Shown: piece by piece, positions 15,789-24,911 of the stretch
How positions within the stretch are numbered: position 1 is the first letter of the stretch
Layout of the letters: each line of letters starts with the position of its first letter
Assembly (NCBI GenBank): GCA_002505765.1
Contig: DAVZ01000040.1
Span: forward strand, 7,780-71,779
Reading direction: 5' to 3'
Length of the DNA: 64,000 nt
Origin: Methanobacterium sp. UBA176
Lineage (GTDB): Archaea; Methanobacteriota; Methanobacteria; Methanobacteriales; Methanobacteriaceae
Translations under genes and position numbers: made by a program
Notes under the pieces: model-generated
The model's database searches: none
Told to the model about the DNA's origin: nothing
Seen by the model: only the letters and a program-made list of their open reading frames with translations

Positions 15789-18002
15789 TCAAATAAAAGG
15801 ATCTTCCTCCACTTCCAGCATCAAACCTAACCTATTATCATATTTCGCATCCACAAAATATGTTTTCCCGTCTAATTCCACATTATTTTCCTTTTCAAGC
15901 TTTTTAAACTGTCCAATACTGATAGAAAGGAAATAACTCATTGCTTCAAAATATCTCTTCTCATCTATTTCATCCAGATAATCAAGCTTATATTTGAATG
16001 GAACCACCTCATAAGACTGGAAAAGAGAATAAAACTCCATTTCACTCTCACTATCATTTATGAAAGGAACTATCTGCCTATTAAATGACTCAAAATGATT
16101 TTGTACCCTGTCAAAATCTTCTTTATCTTTTCCAGCATATCCATCTGCATATATATCATCTACAAGTTTTTGAATAATGTCTTCTTTTAAAATATCAACA
16201 TTTTCGAGACTTTTTACAGTTTTTTGAACAATTTTAGGGTTGTAAATATATTTATCCTTTTTAGAACCTTCAGAAAAAATATTTACTGGAGCAATTCTAT
16301 CTTTGTTCCATCCTTTTCTGTTCACTCTACCAAATCGCTGGATTAGAGCGTCAATAGGTGCAGGTTCTGAATATAACATATCATAATCTATATCAAGTGA
16401 TACCTCGATTGCCTGTGTTCCAACTAATAAATCAAGTTTATCCAGAGATTTTTCGATTTTCTCCCTGTCTTTGAGCATAAATCTGCTATGCAAAAGTGCA
16501 CTATTTTCTATATCTTCAGATAGTTCTTCAAAAACTTCTTGAGCCCTTAAAACAGTATTACATACTACAAGAACCCGTTTTCCTTCGTTTAAATCATCCT
16601 TTATAGTACCAAGATTATCCAGTATGTTCCCGTGAATAACATTTACTTCATGCCTTGTAAACTTCTCAAGTTCGTCTTTATCCATTTTTATTTCAGTTGA
16701 AATACCTAAATTATCCTTAAATAAATTTTTAATGAATGTTGGAAGAGTTGCAGACATAATTAGCATTTCTGCATTATAATTATTTTTCAAGATTTTTAGA
16801 ATTTCAAGAATAAGAGAAGTGGTATGTGCATCATAGGCATGAATCTCATCAAGGATAAATAAACCGTTGGTCATTTCTGAAAGCTGCATTTCAAATCCTT
16901 TGGTTCCAAAAAATGCTTTAAGTATCTGAAATGGGGTAAGAATCTTATATGGTCTGTAAATTTTTTTAGATAATCCTTTTATCTCCCTTATTTTACTTTT
17001 TGTAATATCATAGTTGTCCATATCATCTGATAATGCTTTATAAAGGAAATATGATGCTTTACCATGTAATAATCCTACTAAATCCTTATTTCCAAAGTCC
17101 TTTTGAAGTCTTTTGTACATTGCGTTGATACTTGCAGTGTAAGGCAGTAAATAAAAAACTCTCTTGGATTTAGTGGAATTCTGATTAGTATCACTCCATA
17201 AAAGAGATGCCTCTGTTTTACCACTTCCTGTTGGAGAAGTAAGAAAAGCGCTTCCATGAGTATTTAAGGCTTCCTGCTGGACTTTTCGTAGTTCAAAGTT
17301 AAATATTGAACGCATGCCTTTAATACCTTCTAAAATTTCATATTTTGAACCAGAAGCCAGATGATCACAGGCATTTACAAAACCTTTTAAAAAAATGCCA
17401 TATTTTCCATGTAAGGTTGAATATTCATCATCTTCCCATTCAAGATAGTAAGGAAGTACTGAATCTTTGTAAACATCTTCTAATTCGTTCACTGAAGAGA
17501 TTAAATTATAATTATCCAGTTTATATCCCAGATATTCTTTACTCCATTTTTCTATAAGCTTAAAATAATTTAAAAGTTCTTCAAAATTAGGTTCTAATTC
17601 TAATAATTTCTTTTGATATAATTTTTTACCATTAGGGCTTGGAAAAGTGTTATAACGTTCTCGAAGTTTATTTATATCTTTATGATGAGTAATTATGGCA
17701 ATTCCTATCGCTCTTTTATATAAATTATCATAATTTAGAGCTGATACAAATCCTGCAGATAACATTTCATGGCGATATTTCCATCTCAATTTATGAGTAT
17801 CATCTTTAAGCATTTCCTGAAAGCCTGTTGCTCCTTTTCCAAAATCGTGGAAAAAAATAGAATAAAAAAGATGTTCCCAGAAATTTTCAACCCCACATAA
17901 TTCTGGAACATTTTCATAAGCTTCTTTAATGCTTTTAAATACTTTTAATGCGTTTTCTGTATGTTCCAGAATAGTTTCATCAGGTTTTGCAAGAAGTGCC
18001 AT
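15789..18002 (-). CDS. cas3: Cas3 helicase-nuclease, upstream cassette
   Basis: This 737-residue protein has an HD domain (FHDFGKGATGF, HD at residues 52-53; later YRHEMLSAG and ITHHKD) and an SF2 helicase with TSPTGSGKTEASLLW, ILDEIHAYD, MSATLPTF, VSLDIDYD and IQRFGRVNRK. All catalytic motifs look intact. The start ATG follows GGGGCT just after cas5. It is shorter than the other Cas3 and clearly divergent from it. It ends the upstream cassette; a cas6 remnant and then the next cassette follow on the same strand. Confidence 0.95.
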   Translation of the reverse strand: MALLAKPDETILEHTENALKVFKSIKEAYENVPELCGVENFWEHLFYSIFFHDFGKGATGFQEMLKDDTHKLRWKYRHEMLSAGFVSALNYDNLYKRAIGIAIITHHKDINKLRERYNTFPSPNGKKLYQKKLLELEPNFEELLNYFKLIEKWSKEYLGYKLDNYNLISSVNELEDVYKDSVLPYYLEWEDDEYSTLHGKYGIFLKGFVNACDHLASGSKYEILEGIKGMRSIFNFELRKVQQEALNTHGSAFLTSPTGSGKTEASLLWSDTNQNSTKSKRVFYLLPYTASINAMYKRLQKDFGNKDLVGLLHGKASYFLYKALSDDMDNYDITKSKIREIKGLSKKIYRPYKILTPFQILKAFFGTKGFEMQLSEMTNGLFILDEIHAYDAHTTSLILEILKILKNNYNAEMLIMSATLPTFIKNLFKDNLGISTEIKMDKDELEKFTRHEVNVIHGNILDNLGTIKDDLNEGKRVLVVCNTVLRAQEVFEELSEDIENSALLHSRFMLKDREKIEKSLDKLDLLVGTQAIEVSLDIDYDMLYSEPAPIDALIQRFGRVNRKGWNKDRIAPVNIFSEGSKKDKYIYNPKIVQKTVKSLENVDILKEDIIQKLVDDIYADGYAGKDKEDFDRVQNHFESFNRQIVPFINDSESEMEFYSLFQSYEVVPFKYKLDYLDEIDEKRYFEAMSYFLSISIGQFKKLEKENNVELDGKTYFVDAKYDNRLGLMLEVEEDPFI

Positions 18003-18012
18003 TATTTAGCCC

Positions 18013-18678
18013 CTATTTGTGGAACCAAACGCCCCAATTTTTTTCTTCATCATAGTAACATTCATCTGGATAATCAAAGAACTGGTTCATTAGGATAAAT
18101 GGTTTTGTGCCTACTGCTTTTCTTGGAATTGTGTCTGTAAAATGGGTTGGTAATGCTTGAATAGTACCATATGCTCCATTTAAACCAAAAGGTAGTATAG
18201 TTTTCCCAAGTTTTACATTTGTCTGTTTTTCCAGTTCTATTTCTTTGATTTCGCTTATTGTTACCAGATCAGTTGAACGTCCCAAAAGAAGAGGATAATG
18301 AGGATGTTTAAAGTAGTCTTGATAGTCTGGATCATCCAGATATAAGTAAATCTCTGGATTTACTAAGAATTCTCTTTTGATAACGTTTGATTTGCCCTGT
18401 AAACCTGATAATTCATATATAGTCTCTAAATCCACTGCTTTTCCCTGGTGACTGAATACATAGCCAACTGATAAATCTTCTGGAGTTACTAAATCTCCTT
18501 TAGCAGCAGATATAATGCCATAAATTGTACTTAGTGGTGGTACAGGCAAAGTTGGCTGAAATCCACTGATAAAAGCAGGGTACCTGAAAGAGGTAACCCA
18601 ACCTTCAATCAGGATTCTTAAAGCTTTCAAACATTTCATGTTTGATTGCCCGAAAACTTTGTTTTCAACGGCTTTCAT
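18013..18678 (-). CDS. cas5: Cas5, upstream cassette, with in-frame insertion
   Basis: The 221-residue Cas5 has LRILIEGWVTSFRYPAF and LPVPPLSTIYGIISAAKGD, the standard opening of Cas5t/Cas5b. The expected start MKALRIL is interrupted: residues 4-19 (VENKVFGQSNMKCLKA) come from two small hairpins at 18628-18666. ATG 18678 sits two bases after the cas7 stop region with a weak GATG site. An internal Met14 (18639) lacks a ribosome site, so the extended protein is probably made. The rest looks normal. Confidence 0.9.
   Translation of the reverse strand: MKAVENKVFGQSNMKCLKALRILIEGWVTSFRYPAFISGFQPTLPVPPLSTIYGIISAAKGDLVTPEDLSVGYVFSHQGKAVDLETIYELSGLQGKSNVIKREFLVNPEIYLYLDDPDYQDYFKHPHYPLLLGRSTDLVTISEIKEIELEKQTNVKLGKTILPFGLNGAYGTIQALPTHFTDTIPRKAVGTKPFILMNQFFDYPDECYYDEEKNWGVWFHK
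18622..18669. repeat. In-frame hairpin pair inserted in cas5
   Basis: Two perfect hairpins with 3-nt loops, CAAACAT/ttc (18628-18644) and GAAAAC/ttt (18652-18666), occupy exactly 16 codons. On the coding strand AAAGCC before and AAAGCT at the end bracket the insert like a short target duplication. Removing it restores MKALRILIEG, the common Cas5 start. The architecture matches the intergenic hairpin islands. Confidence 0.7.
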
Positions 18679-18680
18679 GA

Positions 18681-19673
18681 TTACATCAGCTCTGGAATCT
18701 TATCTGCAAATTGATCTACGGCTTCTTTGATGGTTCCTGATTTAATATTTTCATTTTTTTCTGTTAATTCTGTAATATCCTCTTCTAAGTCGTCCATAAA
18801 TCCTTTTCTGCGACCTATATAAATGTCTGTGAGGCAACAATCTGAATATTCGTTTATAACCTCTTTAAGTGCTTTAAAATCAATTACAGGTTCTCCATTT
18901 TCTTCTTTCACGATATTCATGAAAATATGGTTACCACCATCGATTACTGCGAGAACTAAGAATTTTGGAGACACGTCAGTTAAATGTGATGTCAGCTTTG
19001 CCCCTCCCTGGAGGTATGGAAGAGCTTTGATTACTTCCTGAGCTCTTTTTACCCTTATATCATCAGACATTGTCCATTTACCGTTTTCTTCATCTTTAGT
19101 TAGTCCTTTTTCTTCGGCTTCTTCTTCTAATTTAGGGTACATGTTTTTATAACCTGTCTTTTCATTTGTGTAGAAAACCCCTAAACTATCCAGATCTAAT
19201 GAAAATATTCCTTTTAAAACTGTAGAATAAAATTCATGTTCATACGGTACAGGATCGCCTTCATGACGAGCCATGACCCCAAAATCCTGGGTTGGAATTT
19301 GTCCTATGACTGATATCAATGGAGAAGTTTTTAATGGAGATATCCTGGTTACAGTTCCACCTTCTTTTGCTTTTAAAGCTCTCATATATCCAAAAACATC
19401 GTCATCGTCGTATTCAATAGGGTTTGCACTTGTAAAAGCAATTTTCTTCTGTCTTTCTATAGGGGACATTTTCCAGCCAAATTTCTGTTCTAATGTATCC
19501 CTCCACCAGTATCTTAAAGCCTGTCCTGAAACATAAGGATAGACTTTTTTACCTCTTCGAATTGATTTAACTCTTACTATATTTTCTGTCCTATCTCCTG
19601 CATCAGCACCTGCGTTGTTCAATGCAGAGTGTGGTGCATCTACTAACATAAAACCTACAACTGTTTTAGACAT
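18681..19673 (-). CDS. cas7: Cas7 (Cst2/DevR type), upstream cassette
   Basis: From ATG 19673 the protein has 330 residues, beginning MSKTVVGFMLVDAPHSALNN and including VYPYVSGQALRYWWRDTL, KTSPLISVIGQIPTQDF and HEFYSTVLKGIFSLD, diagnostic of the Cst2/DevR family. It forms the crRNA-coating backbone of Cascade. ATG 19673 is preferred over 19700 because GGAGGC lies just upstream and the family starts here; the ATG overlaps the cas8 stop by eight bases (ATGTCTAA). Confidence 0.95.
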   Translation of the reverse strand: MSKTVVGFMLVDAPHSALNNAGADAGDRTENIVRVKSIRRGKKVYPYVSGQALRYWWRDTLEQKFGWKMSPIERQKKIAFTSANPIEYDDDDVFGYMRALKAKEGGTVTRISPLKTSPLISVIGQIPTQDFGVMARHEGDPVPYEHEFYSTVLKGIFSLDLDSLGVFYTNEKTGYKNMYPKLEEEAEEKGLTKDEENGKWTMSDDIRVKRAQEVIKALPYLQGGAKLTSHLTDVSPKFLVLAVIDGGNHIFMNIVKEENGEPVIDFKALKEVINEYSDCCLTDIYIGRRKGFMDDLEEDITELTEKNENIKSGTIKEAVDQFADKIPELM

Positions 19674-21018
19674 TTTCTGCCTCCGCTTCCTCTTCTTCAA
19701 CCATTAATTCTTCTGAAATTCCCTGTTGGATTATCCAATCATGCAGAACTTCATAAATTCTGAAAAGTATCAAATCCTGTGTTTCTCGCCAGGTTAAATT
19801 ACCTTCAGGAAATAGATTGTTAACATAATCATCAAAAGAAAACAAAGGATTTTCAGTCCCTTTTTCTATTCTCTTTTTTATTATGATTCTTAGAAGGTTG
19901 CGATAATTTCTATAATTGTTCGCTGTTTCAAGTTTTTTCAACGTTTTTATATCGTCTGCCGCTTTTATATAATCTGCTAGTTCATCCCCAACTTTTTTAA
20001 TTGCATCTATCCTTTTTTCGTCCATATTTCTTACCTCCTCAAGATAATGGCTCAGAAGATCCCATCCTCCAATTGCTTCCTTATTTTTTCTATCAATAAA
20101 AAATCTAATAATTGATTTTCCAATTAAAAGGTTCTCATAAACAGTATTGGGATTGTTTTTGTATTCATTTTCCTCTTTAACTTTTTCCCAGTCTACAAAT
20201 CTATAACCTCGCCTTACAATCCGTAACCAATCCTCAAATTTCTCATGTTGTGGCACATATGCCAAAAATTTGAAAATTGGCGTTGGAACATGATAAATAT
20301 CTAAATCAGGACCCTGATTATAATTTGTAAAATGATAACAATTAATCGAAGGAGCTTCCTTAATCCACCTTACATCATATTCTAAAACTATATCTTGAAT
20401 AATATGAAAAAGAGCATTTTTAGGGTTTGTATACTTTTCATTAAAACATCCTGTAAACTCACCTGTAGATAATTGTTTATCTATGTTTTTAATGGCCTTT
20501 CGAGACCAAATTTTCATTACTTTTTCAGAATTGGAATGTATCAATAGTAGTTTTCCACATGCATACATTATCAAAGGTGAAAATTGAACTGCAAATGCAC
20601 ATGCTGGACAATAATCTGCACCGTCAACCCCATAAGAAAAATAATTTATTAATTTCCCTGATCCTGTTAATGGTATTTTATCTTTACCTGATCTTTGTGC
20701 TATATCTCTTCTTCCGCAAGATATACAGTCTCCTGACTTACCTAAAGGAACTATTCCATCAATTAACTCATTTAATATTCCTAAATATCTCTCATCTTTA
20801 TTTTTAACTGAAGGATTAGTAATCGGATTGTTAGGAAAGATTGAATAGATATTCTTTGACCATTTTTTAGTAAGATACAATTTAACAATATCATCAATAA
20901 TTCCTTTCAAATCTTTTTTATTCAGTTCATTTAGGTTTTTCTTCGTCCACGCAGAAATCGACCAAATTCCAGCATCAACAAATGGATTTCCTGTAAAATC
21001 AAAGATTATTTCACTCAT
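19666..21018 (-). CDS. cas8b: Cas8 large subunit (Cst1 type), upstream cassette
   Basis: This 450-residue protein opens with IIFDFTGNPFVDAGIWSISAW and carries the CXXC_CXXC zinc ribbon that defines Cst1: Cys 98 and 101 (GDCISCGRRD), Cys 137 and 140 (DYCPACAF). The C-terminal 110 residues are helical (YRNYRNLLRIIIKKRIEKG) and probably encode the Cas11 module, which may also be translated separately from an internal start. The start codon overlaps the cas6 stop (TAATG). It should recognise the PAM and hold Cas3. Confidence 0.92.
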   Translation of the reverse strand: MSEIIFDFTGNPFVDAGIWSISAWTKKNLNELNKKDLKGIIDDIVKLYLTKKWSKNIYSIFPNNPITNPSVKNKDERYLGILNELIDGIVPLGKSGDCISCGRRDIAQRSGKDKIPLTGSGKLINYFSYGVDGADYCPACAFAVQFSPLIMYACGKLLLIHSNSEKVMKIWSRKAIKNIDKQLSTGEFTGCFNEKYTNPKNALFHIIQDIVLEYDVRWIKEAPSINCYHFTNYNQGPDLDIYHVPTPIFKFLAYVPQHEKFEDWLRIVRRGYRFVDWEKVKEENEYKNNPNTVYENLLIGKSIIRFFIDRKNKEAIGGWDLLSHYLEEVRNMDEKRIDAIKKVGDELADYIKAADDIKTLKKLETANNYRNYRNLLRIIIKKRIEKGTENPLFSFDDYVNNLFPEGNLTWRETQDLILFRIYEVLHDWIIQQGISEELMVEEEEAEAENV

Positions 21019-21749
21019 TATTTGCCTCCAGTATTAATTTCAACCATCCCAAAACCCATACTATTCTTCTCCCCCAAACCACAATCATATGCAAACTCCA
21101 CCAGCCTCTGATCTGCCTCAATCTCAAAATTCATCATAAAACCTCTGTGAAAATTCCCTTTAATATCAATCCTGCGCCTTTTAGCAGATTCCATATTTGG
21201 CCTTATTTTCACCCATCGATCACCATCAAAATCACCATAAAACTTAATATACTTATTTATCAAATTTTTCTGGACACTCTCATAAAACCTCTCATCTCCA
21301 GGCCCTAAATCCCATATCTTAAGTTTTCCATCAACTTCTCGCTTTATTCGGGCCATAACTGGCGATATGGTCTTCATCTTCATGTATTCATTGAATAGTG
21401 GCTGTTTTAATAGCTCAATCTGTTCAACCAGAAGTTTATCGCCTTTAAAATTAACTTCTGAATTCTCAAGATGGCCTTCAACGAGACTTTTTATTAAATC
21501 GTCGTTTGGAGAAGAAATATAAAATTCAAGTTTCCCATCCCTGGAAAGAACACCCTTTTTAGTGAGCTTAAATTGGGGAACGTAAATCTGTGAGAATGTA
21601 AAAAACTTGTAATCCTTTGAAAAATGAAGTTTTGCAGCTAAATCAAGGTCAGCTATCTTTTTATAGATAATAGCAGATAGAATATGGTTGTAATTATAAG
21701 GAATTAGATAATTAGTACTCCCTGATGACAGAGTGATTTTTAGTCTCAT
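21018..21749 (-). CDS. cas6: Cas6 crRNA endoribonuclease
   Basis: This 243-residue protein has the double RAMP fold pattern, starting MRLKITLSSGSTNYLIPYNYNHILSA, with a conserved His near residue 22 region, and the C-terminal glycine-rich loop CGLGEKNSMGFGMVEI that identifies Cas6. It cuts the pre-crRNA in each repeat and is the only complete cas6 in the window. It therefore probably serves both effector cassettes. It is the first gene of a run of genes on the minus strand; a TATA box is 30 nt upstream. Confidence 0.95.
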   Translation of the reverse strand: MRLKITLSSGSTNYLIPYNYNHILSAIIYKKIADLDLAAKLHFSKDYKFFTFSQIYVPQFKLTKKGVLSRDGKLEFYISSPNDDLIKSLVEGHLENSEVNFKGDKLLVEQIELLKQPLFNEYMKMKTISPVMARIKREVDGKLKIWDLGPGDERFYESVQKNLINKYIKFYGDFDGDRWVKIRPNMESAKRRRIDIKGNFHRGFMMNFEIEADQRLVEFAYDCGLGEKNSMGFGMVEINTGGK

Positions 21750-21778
21750 TTCTCTTCATATCCTAATTTATTAAGTTA

Positions 21779-21787
21779 CTATATAAG
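21779..21787 (-). promoter_or_regulatory. TATA box of the cas operon
   Basis: On the minus strand the sequence reads CTTATATAG, 30 nt before the cas6 ATG, which gives a very short leader. No other convincing promoter was seen between the cas genes; spacing of the ten genes (mostly overlaps or under 20 nt) suggests one long transcript, with a possible break at 15659-15788. Confidence 0.55.
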
Positions 21788-22171
21788 CTTGGTGTTATTT
21801 TAGTTTTTTTAAATCCCTCTAATGCTCTTCTATCTTTTGATGTTAAAAGAAGTATAAGGAAACTCAAAGTATGACTGATCATTCCCCTTATTAAAGAGAT
21901 TATACATCAAAATGAGTATAGTAAGTACGAGTATATAAATGTATATGTTTTTCATGAACAATGAACATATTTTATAAATAAAAAAAAATCCACAGCCTAT
22001 AAAAATGAATTTGAGGGTTTAAATTCAGTTTAGAGATTTTAAATGTTTTAAACCTTCTAAATCAAAAACAGAGATTAATTAATGCTTTATTTAATTTTTT
22101 TGTATACTGAAAAAAATCAAATTCTTCACCTGGAGTAATACTTAAATAAAAATAAAAAAGAATAAATAACC
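21788..22171. other. Intergenic region, no gene seen
   Basis: It is AT-rich, without a CRISPR repeat, tRNA-like fold or coding frame. The segment near 22140-22170 is A-rich on the plus strand, so the minus strand carries T-rich runs suitable for archaeal termination of the histone transcript. Confidence 0.5.
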
Positions 22172-22217
22172 CTCAACACATTGTGTTGGGGGGTCCTCAA
22201 AAATTAGATTTTTGAGT
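22172..22217 (-). terminator. Hairpin pair after histone gene
   Basis: Arms CAACAC/att (22174-22188) and CTCAAAAAT/tag (22196-22216) are perfect. They start 13 nt past the histone stop on the minus strand and are followed by T-rich sequence (22142-22170). They match the hairpin-island architecture and probably mark the 3' end of the histone mRNA. Confidence 0.6.
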
Positions 22218-22229
22218 GAAAAGAAGAAC

Positions 22230-22445
<216 letters not shown>

Positions 22446-22479
22446 GTTTTCACCTCATTCTTTTATTAGTACTCCATAG

Positions 22480-22487
22480 TATTTAAA
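22480..22487 (-). promoter_or_regulatory. TATA box of histone gene
   Basis: TTTAAATA on the minus strand lies 35-42 nt before the histone ATG, with an A-rich element just upstream. This spacing leaves a leader of about 10-15 nt that contains the GAGGTGA ribosome site. Confidence 0.5.
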
Positions 22488-22900
22488 TTTGTCGATTTTA
22501 TTGATTATTGATAATCCTTATCTCAATCGTAACCTCAATTAAATCCATAATCAATCATGTGACTTGGCTCACTTTTCATTTTTGATATGAATTCAAAAAA
22601 AATAATATATTCAAATTAGAAATACTAAGGTAATTTTAACTTCCAAATGAACATCAAATTATAGATTTTTTCTTGAAAAAGAAGTCTTGATAAAGTTTTA
22701 TTAATAATAATTTAGGAATAATTGATGTTATTTATATTTTTAAGCGCCTATTTTTATTATTTAAGGAATAGAGAAGATATTAAAAGGTTTAAATAACAAA
22801 TTTATGGCCTAAAATATTAAATAATAACCAGGAAATACTATATACTGGACTAAGAAAACTGCACAATAAAATTACAAATATTAAATTAGGAGGAGATAAA
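22488..22900. other. Divergent intergenic region
   Basis: No gene is seen. The right end carries a plausible plus-strand TATA element (ACTATATAC, 22838-22846) and the ribosome site TTAGGAGGAG for the PEBP-like gene. The left end serves the histone promoter on the other strand. The middle is AT-rich without visible repeats. Confidence 0.45.
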
Positions 22901-23365
22901 ATGGTAATTAAACTGGAAAGCGAGGCTTTTAAAGAAGGCCGCTCCATACCACCAAAATATACCTGCGACGGTGAAGATATTTCGCCCATTCTCCGCTGGG
23001 ATACGATACCAGAGCACACCGTAAGCTTTGCAATATTGTGCGAAGATCCAGATGCACCTGGAGGTATTTTCACACACTGGATGATCTCAAATATAACTCC
23101 AGACATCAGGGAACTGAATGAAGGTATAAAAAAGAAGGGAAAACTTGATAATGGCGCAGTTCAGGGATTAACTGACTTTGGATCTCCAGGCTATGGAGGA
23201 CCCTGCCCCCCTGGAAAGGAGGAACACCGATATTTCTTTAAAATTTATGCAGTTGATAGGACTCTAAATTTAAGCCCTGAATTTAGACGAGAAGAGTTTT
23301 TAAAGGCACTTGAAGGTAATGTTCTGGATGAAGGTCAATTGATGGGACTATACAGGAGAAAATAG
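22901..23365 (+). CDS. YbhB/YbcL PEBP-like protein
   Basis: This 154-residue protein matches the prokaryotic phosphatidylethanolamine-binding (Raf kinase inhibitor-like) family. It shows IPPKYTCDGEDISPILRW, ILCEDPDAPGGIFTHWM with the DPDAP and THW motifs of the ligand pocket, and GGPCPPGKEEHRYFFKIYA. The biological ligand is unknown in archaea. It is cytosolic, with no signal peptide. A strong GGAGGAG site precedes the ATG. It appears to be a single-gene transcription unit. Confidence 0.95.
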   Translation: MVIKLESEAFKEGRSIPPKYTCDGEDISPILRWDTIPEHTVSFAILCEDPDAPGGIFTHWMISNITPDIRELNEGIKKKGKLDNGAVQGLTDFGSPGYGGPCPPGKEEHRYFFKIYAVDRTLNLSPEFRREEFLKALEGNVLDEGQLMGLYRRK

Positions 23366-23474
23366 AACAAACAGCTCAGTATTCTCTAATGAATAAATTC
23401 AAGCTTAAATTGATATCATAATTTAAATAGTTATTTTAATAAGTGTTAAAAAATTTCTGCTTCGGGTGAAATAT

Positions 23475-24491
23475 TTGAAATTAACAAAAAAAGACGTAAC
23501 AGATAGAATATGTAAAATTAGAAAGGAGATTGGCCACGAGAACGTTAAACCCGGTATTAAGGAAATGGATTTTGATGAAAAAAATAAAAAATTACTTATT
23601 TTAACATGGGATAGGCCTGAAAAATCAGTTGTGATTGGAAAAGGAGGTTGGGTTGTGGGAAGATTAAAAGAAGAACTTAAATTAAACTCCATTCATGTAG
23701 AAGCCTACCCTGATATTTTGCTTAAAGAATATAAAATTAGATTAACCCTGGATAAATTAAAAGAAATCTTAAAACTTCCCCAATTTAAAGATTCTAAACC
23801 GCTTCATAATCTATGCAGGCTCCTGAAGCTTAGACTTCAAAATATTCATGATTTTGACCTGGAAGGGTTTAAAGATATTGAAGAATCTGATTCCCATAAG
23901 GCAGTGGTTGCACTTTCAGGAGGTGTTGACAGCAGTTTTTCCCTGATAATTGCTAAAATCCTGGGCTTTAATCCCCTTGCAGTAACCGTTAACCCCGGTG
24001 GCATAATTCTTCCCAAACATTTTCAAAGAAACGTAGAAAATCTGTCCAGCAAGCTCAATGTAAAACATGAATATTTAAAAGCGGATATGGACGGAATAAT
24101 CAAAGATTCACTGGAAGGCAGATTTCATCCATGCGGAAGATGCTCTAAAGTCATTAAAGGGGCGGTTTTAGAATATGTAAAGAAAGAAGGTATTTCTTTT
24201 TTAATTTATGGTGATCTCCTGTCAACCGGTTCTCAATCCATTGTTTTTGAGGGGGATATTTTAAAAATTAACTTACCGGCTATGCTTTCTGTCACAAAGG
24301 GAGAAGTTAAAACCCTATCTTCTAAATATGGAATTTTAAAAAAGGGAGGTTATGGATGTCCTTTAATTAAAGAAGTACATAAAAAATATCCTTATATGCG
24401 GAAATATTCAATTCAAAGGGTTCTTAGAGAGACGCGTGCAGGAGTTTTGGAACCTGGCGAAGCCCTTGAAATGATAATGAAGTCTTTATAA
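23475..24491 (+). CDS. KH-domain PP-loop ATPase
   Basis: The protein has a KH-like N-terminus (VIGKGGWVVGRLKEEL, near residues 57-72) joined to a PP-loop ATPase with VVALSGGVDSSFSL (about 144-157), CGRC, YGDLLSTGSQS and a C-terminal GGYGCPLIKEVHKKYP. PP-loop enzymes adenylate a substrate, often for tRNA or sulfur transfer. The KH domain suggests RNA binding, so an RNA-modifying role is reasonable, but no exact homologue is identified. TTG 23475 is preferred (GGGTGA five bases upstream); a GTG at 23466 would overlap that site. Confidence 0.75.
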   Translation: MKLTKKDVTDRICKIRKEIGHENVKPGIKEMDFDEKNKKLLILTWDRPEKSVVIGKGGWVVGRLKEELKLNSIHVEAYPDILLKEYKIRLTLDKLKEILKLPQFKDSKPLHNLCRLLKLRLQNIHDFDLEGFKDIEESDSHKAVVALSGGVDSSFSLIIAKILGFNPLAVTVNPGGIILPKHFQRNVENLSSKLNVKHEYLKADMDGIIKDSLEGRFHPCGRCSKVIKGAVLEYVKKEGISFLIYGDLLSTGSQSIVFEGDILKINLPAMLSVTKGEVKTLSSKYGILKKGGYGCPLIKEVHKKYPYMRKYSIQRVLRETRAGVLEPGEALEMIMKSL

Positions 24492-24576
24492 AATTATTGA
24501 AACAAGTTCTTTGGATAGAAAATTCTTTAACTTATTTAAATATGAATGAAATTAGTTATTTTAGTGAATTACTTTG

Positions 24577-24717
24577 CTATTTTATTACTTCTAATATTCC
24601 ATAAGCTATCAGGATAATTCCAACTATATACGCTACAAGCTGTGGATATATAATAATAAGGATACCAACGAGTATCGCAACTATTCCGATTAATTGAGGT
24701 GTTGTATCTCTTTTCAT
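24577..24717 (-). CDS. Small membrane protein (46 aa)
   Basis: The frame begins MKRDTTPQLIGIVAILVGIL and continues with IYPQLVAYIVGIILIAYGIL, so it is two closely spaced transmembrane helices with a short charged start. This is the pattern of the DUF3096-type small membrane proteins, though the family match is only by eye. The gene is convergent with the upstream PP-loop gene and divergent from hsp20. Its role is unknown. Confidence 0.65.
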   Translation of the reverse strand: MKRDTTPQLIGIVAILVGILIIIYPQLVAYIVGIILIAYGILEVIK

Positions 24718-24911
24718 GACTATATATTTGATATTACTTCATATATAAATATTATCAATTATTTTAAATGGTGATTATAGATTTATCATCTGAAAAGTCC
24801 AATAATTAATTTAATAGTTTAAAATTATTTATTAAATCCCTCTCCCACCAGAAATTATATATATATTTTATTTGAATAATATTAATTGACTCAAAAAATG
24901 AGGCTGGAAAA

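Noticed and set aside
21788..22171. Possible CRISPR leader or array upstream of cas6
   Set aside because: No repeat resembling the 7533-7562 unit, or any regularly spaced repeat, is present.
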